Assembly (NCBI RefSeq): GCF_009834345.1
Contig: NZ_CP035042.1
Span: 806,001 to 870,000 of the forward strand
Length of the DNA: 64,000 nt
From: Billgrantia tianxiuensis
Lineage (GTDB): Bacteria > Pseudomonadota > Gammaproteobacteria > Pseudomonadales > Halomonadaceae
Direction of reading: 5' to 3'
The notes under the pieces: generated by a model
Told to the model about the DNA's origin: nothing
Seen by the model: only the letters and a program-made list of their open reading frames with translations
Databases searched by the model: none
Shown: positions 61,835 to 64,000 of the stretch, piece by piece
How the letters are laid out: each line of letters starts with the position of its first letter
How positions within the stretch are numbered: the stretch's first letter is position 1
Program-made: the position numbers and the translations under genes

Positions 61835-62830
61835 ATGGAGGCATCTCTCGAGGTACTGCGTACGATTCGCCTGACCGGCGGCATCTTTCTCGATGCGGAG
61901 TTCACTGCGCCCTGGTGCGTTAACGCCCAGGTGACGCCTGACGACTGCCACCCCTTGGCCCCGGCATCCCGCTCGATCATTGCCTATCACTACGTCAGCG
62001 CGGGGCGGCTGTGGCTGCAAGTAGGTGAAGCGGAGCCGGCTGAAGTCGCGGCCGGGCAGCTGGTAGTGCTGCCGCGCAACGATCCGCACATATTGGGCAG
62101 CGGTCTGGACTATCCCCCTATTGCTGCCGATGCGTTGATGCAGGCGACCTTCGATCACGGCGTGACGCGCATCGTCCACGGCGGCGGTGGCGAGGCGACA
62201 CGCGTGTGGTGCGGATTTCTGCTCAGCGAGACGACCACCGATCCATTGGTCGGCCTGTTGCCGAGCGTCATGACCCTCGACATGGCCCAGGGCATGGCGG
62301 GCCCCTGGATCGAGAGTTCCTTTCGCTTTGCTGTCGGTGAGCTTGCCGCCGGCGAGGTGCGGTCGCCCACCTTGCTTGCCAGGTTGGCCGAGCTACTGTT
62401 CATCGAAGCCGTGCAGCACTATGTCGCCGGCCTGCCCGCAGAGCAGCGGCGCTGGCTGGGCGGGCTGCACAATCCCTTCGTCAGCCGCGCGTTGACGAAG
62501 CTGCACGACGAGCCAGAGCGGCACTGGACGACGGAGGCGCTGGCGCAGGAGGTGGGGCTGTCGCGTTCCGCTTTTGCCGAGCGCTTCACCGAGCTGGTGG
62601 GAGTGCCGCCGATGCGCTATCTCACCGGATTGCGCATGCAACGGGCGGCCCAGCGCCTGCGGGAAACTCCAACGTCGATTGCACGGGTCGCCGAGGATGC
62701 CGGCTACGAGTCGGAGGCCTCCTTCACCAAGGCGTTCAAGCGCGCCTTCGGTATGCCGCCGGCGACTTGGAGAAGAGAGCAGCAAGGGGGAGTGGGAACC
62801 ACCCAGCGATACACGGAGCAAGGAGAATGA
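61835..62830 (+). CDS. AraC family regulator with cupin N-terminus
   Basis: 331 residues. The N-terminal cupin-like domain (SIIAYHYVSAGRLWLQVGEA, then GQLVVLPRNDPHILGSG) is followed by a C-terminal double HTH (WTTEALAQEVGLSRSAFAER and IARVAEDAGYESEASFTKAF). It is divergent from the TPR protein gene and just upstream of the deaminase gene, either of which could be its target. The effector is unknown. Confidence 0.93.
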   Translation: MEASLEVLRTIRLTGGIFLDAEFTAPWCVNAQVTPDDCHPLAPASRSIIAYHYVSAGRLWLQVGEAEPAEVAAGQLVVLPRNDPHILGSGLDYPPIAADALMQATFDHGVTRIVHGGGGEATRVWCGFLLSETTTDPLVGLLPSVMTLDMAQGMAGPWIESSFRFAVGELAAGEVRSPTLLARLAELLFIEAVQHYVAGLPAEQRRWLGGLHNPFVSRALTKLHDEPERHWTTEALAQEVGLSRSAFAERFTELVGVPPMRYLTGLRMQRAAQRLRETPTSIARVAEDAGYESEASFTKAFKRAFGMPPATWRREQQGGVGTTQRYTEQGE

Positions 62831-62842
62831 GGAGAACGTCGT

Positions 62843-63364
62843 ATGCTGAGCCCTGACGATCTGCGCCACCTTCAGCGCTGTGTCGAACTGGCCACCGAGG
62901 CTCTCGATAAGGGCGATGAGCCATTTGGCTCGGTACTCGTCGATGGCGATGGACGGGTGTTGGCCGAGGGGCACAACCAGGTGGCTTCCGGTGACAGAAC
63001 TCGCCACCCCGAATTCGAACTGGCGCGCTGGGCGGCGGCAAACATGAGCCCGGCAGCGCGTGCCGCGGCTACCGTTTATACCTCAGGGGAGCACTGTCCG
63101 ATGTGCGCCGCGGCACATGGCTGGGTCGGGCTGGGGCGTATCGTTTACGCCAGTTCCTCCGAGCAGCTGTCCGGCTGGCTCGCTGAGCTGGGTGCTCCTG
63201 CAGCCCCCGTTCGCTCCCTGCCGATTCAGGAAGTCGCGCCGGGCGTTATCGTGGAAGGGCCGGCGCCTGGGCTGGCAGAGCGGATCCGTGAGCTACACTA
63301 TCGCTTCTATGGGCAGCAATCGCGCCTGACACCCTTGTCGTCGAAGTCCTTGTCGTCGAAGTAG
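62843..63364 (+). CDS. nucleoside/guanine deaminase (CDA superfamily)
   Basis: 173 residues. The zinc site is HPEFE (His and catalytic Glu; most relatives have HAE) and EHCPMC (two Cys). LVDGDGRVLAEGHNQ is the substrate-side strand. The outline resembles guanine or cytosine deaminase and TadA relatives, but the HPEFE variation means substrate is uncertain. A 15-base tandem repeat encodes its C-terminal LSSKSLSSK. It lies 12 bases after the AraC gene. Confidence 0.9.
   Translation: MLSPDDLRHLQRCVELATEALDKGDEPFGSVLVDGDGRVLAEGHNQVASGDRTRHPEFELARWAAANMSPAARAAATVYTSGEHCPMCAAAHGWVGLGRIVYASSSEQLSGWLAELGAPAAPVRSLPIQEVAPGVIVEGPAPGLAERIRELHYRFYGQQSRLTPLSSKSLSSK
63333..63362 (+). repeat. 15-bp tandem repeat at the deaminase 3' end
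   Basis: Two perfect copies of CCTTGTCGTCGAAGT lie just before the stop codon and give the C-terminal repeat LSSKSLSSK. A slippage duplication is the simplest explanation. Confidence 0.92.
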
Positions 63365-63441
63365 AGCACAGCAGCACGACTCGCGGTGCCAATGTCGACC
63401 CGCCTGACAGTAATATGGCTGCTCGAGAATATGGCGCAGGG

Positions 63442-63666
63442 CTAGGTCGTCATTTCCTCCTGCGCGATGAGAGCGTCGGCCAATGCCCGCGAAGCAAGGG
63501 CGAACTCCACGCGGGCCGCGCTGAGCGCGCTCAGGTCCTTGCTGGTCGTGTCGCGCTCCAGCCGGTCCAACTGCGTCTTGGCCATGACCAGGCGCTTGCA
63601 CAGCGCCCGATTGTCGAGGGGCTCCGGTTCTGGCTCGGTCAATCCCGGCACGTTCATTGTGTTCAT
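63442..63666 (-). CDS. small hypothetical coiled-coil-like protein
   Basis: 74 residues starting MNTMNVPGLTEPEPEPLDNR, with AGGGGGA upstream; the frame extends to 63732. After the acidic N-terminus the rest (ALCKRLVMAKTQLDRLERDT, then SALSAARVEFALASRALADA) is alpha-helical and heptad-like. No family is recognised. It lies upstream of rlpA in the same direction. Confidence 0.65.
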   Translation of the reverse strand: MNTMNVPGLTEPEPEPLDNRALCKRLVMAKTQLDRLERDTTSKDLSALSAARVEFALASRALADALIAQEEMTT

Positions 63667-63836
63667 CGTTATGTTCCCCCTGCGTCGTTCGAAACCGCAC
63701 GAGCTGCATGGCGCTCCCGGCCATGCGCTCATTAGGTATTATCGACCCGGATGAGGGGAACTGTAATCTTGGCGGGAATGATGCGGCGATACCCAGTATC
63801 GCCCGAGCGATGGAGCCTGGAAGAACTGACTGTCGG

Positions 63837-64000
63837 CTACTGTACGGCAGTGACCATGACCGGCACGGTGCCGCGATGGAGCATGCCGAGTTCGCGTGCC
63901 GCGCGCTTGGAGAGGTCGATGATGCGTCCCTCGACGAAGGGGCCGCGATCGTTGATCAGGACCTCGACTTCCTGGCCGGTATCCGCCCGTGTGACGACCA
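63837..64000 (-). CDS. rlpA: RlpA septal-ring lytic transglycosylase, 3' end only
   Basis: 54 codons of the end of a gene that continues past the window edge. The residues VEVLINDRGPFVEGRIIDLS and AARELGMLHRGTVPVMVTAV are the C-terminal part of the double-psi beta-barrel domain, with the catalytic Asp in INDRGPF and the IDLS motif. RlpA cleaves naked glycan strands at the septum. It ends at a TAG at 63837 without an SPOR domain, so this is a short RlpA-type protein. Confidence 0.9.
   Translation of the reverse strand, partial: VVTRADTGQEVEVLINDRGPFVEGRIIDLSKRAARELGMLHRGTVPVMVTAVQ

Noticed and set aside
1..64000. CRISPR array, tRNA or rRNA genes, insertion sequences, phage
   Set aside because: No regularly spaced repeats, no tRNA-like cloverleaf, no transposase or phage protein was recognised.

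Overview
The window is high-G+C gammaproteobacterial chromosome, most likely from a Halomonas-like (Halomonadaceae) bacterium. This rests on base composition, codon use and gene content: LuxS, YghU, NemR-type control of a DJ-1 protein, TTT and TRAP transporters, and many AraC, LysR and GntR regulators. No rRNA, tRNA, phage, insertion sequence or CRISPR array was seen. It is a mosaic of short metabolic and regulatory cassettes.

Layout. 1-4.1 kb: a membrane protein, a DUF1289 protein, a VOC protein and a GST divergent from a LysR gene, and a TPR lipoprotein. 4.3-8.3 kb: a large SF1 helicase, then a two-gene module behind a perfect 28-bp palindrome. 8.4-9.9 kb: a NemR-type TetR regulator and a DJ-1/PfpI protein with matching operators. 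9.9-18.2 kb: an AraC regulator, a metallo-beta-lactamase-fold enzyme divergent from a LysR gene, an SDR, an IorAB-type molybdenum hydroxylase and a fused XdhC-MocA maturation factor. 18.4-22.6 kb: a MipA/OmpV protein, a response regulator and a histidine kinase, with a lipase-like lipoprotein gene inserted between the last two. 22.8-29.3 kb: a methyltransferase, a GlxA-type regulator, a cold-shock protein, an MscS channel, a beta-propeller protein and its HTH neighbour. 29.4-36.9 kb: a GntR-controlled operon with a SAF-domain dehydrogenase, a TctCBA transporter, a DUF1537 kinase and a class II aldolase, probably for C4 sugar-acid catabolism. 37.0-42.0 kb: a proline-racemase-family enzyme, a TRAP transporter and a GlxA-type regulator, probably for hydroxyproline use. 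42.3-54.5 kb: luxS, an HxlR/SDR pair, DUF523, a DUF2157/DUF4401/GDYXXLXY operon, two LysE exporters, a Vat-type acetyltransferase, a quinone oxidoreductase with its LysR, yghU and a GNAT gene. 54.6-60.3 kb: a YjdM-like protein and an ABC importer operon ending in an MBL-fold enzyme and a histidine phosphatase. 60.3-64 kb: a repeat protein, an AraC regulator, a deaminase and the 3' end of rlpA.

A recurring feature is that at least seven genes are split or run past their normal end at a run of four or five G, and in each case one extra G restores a normal-length protein. An eighth gene (the acetyltransferase) is broken next to a GG-TTT run. This looks like systematic homopolymer undercalling in the assembly, so these genes may be intact in the organism.
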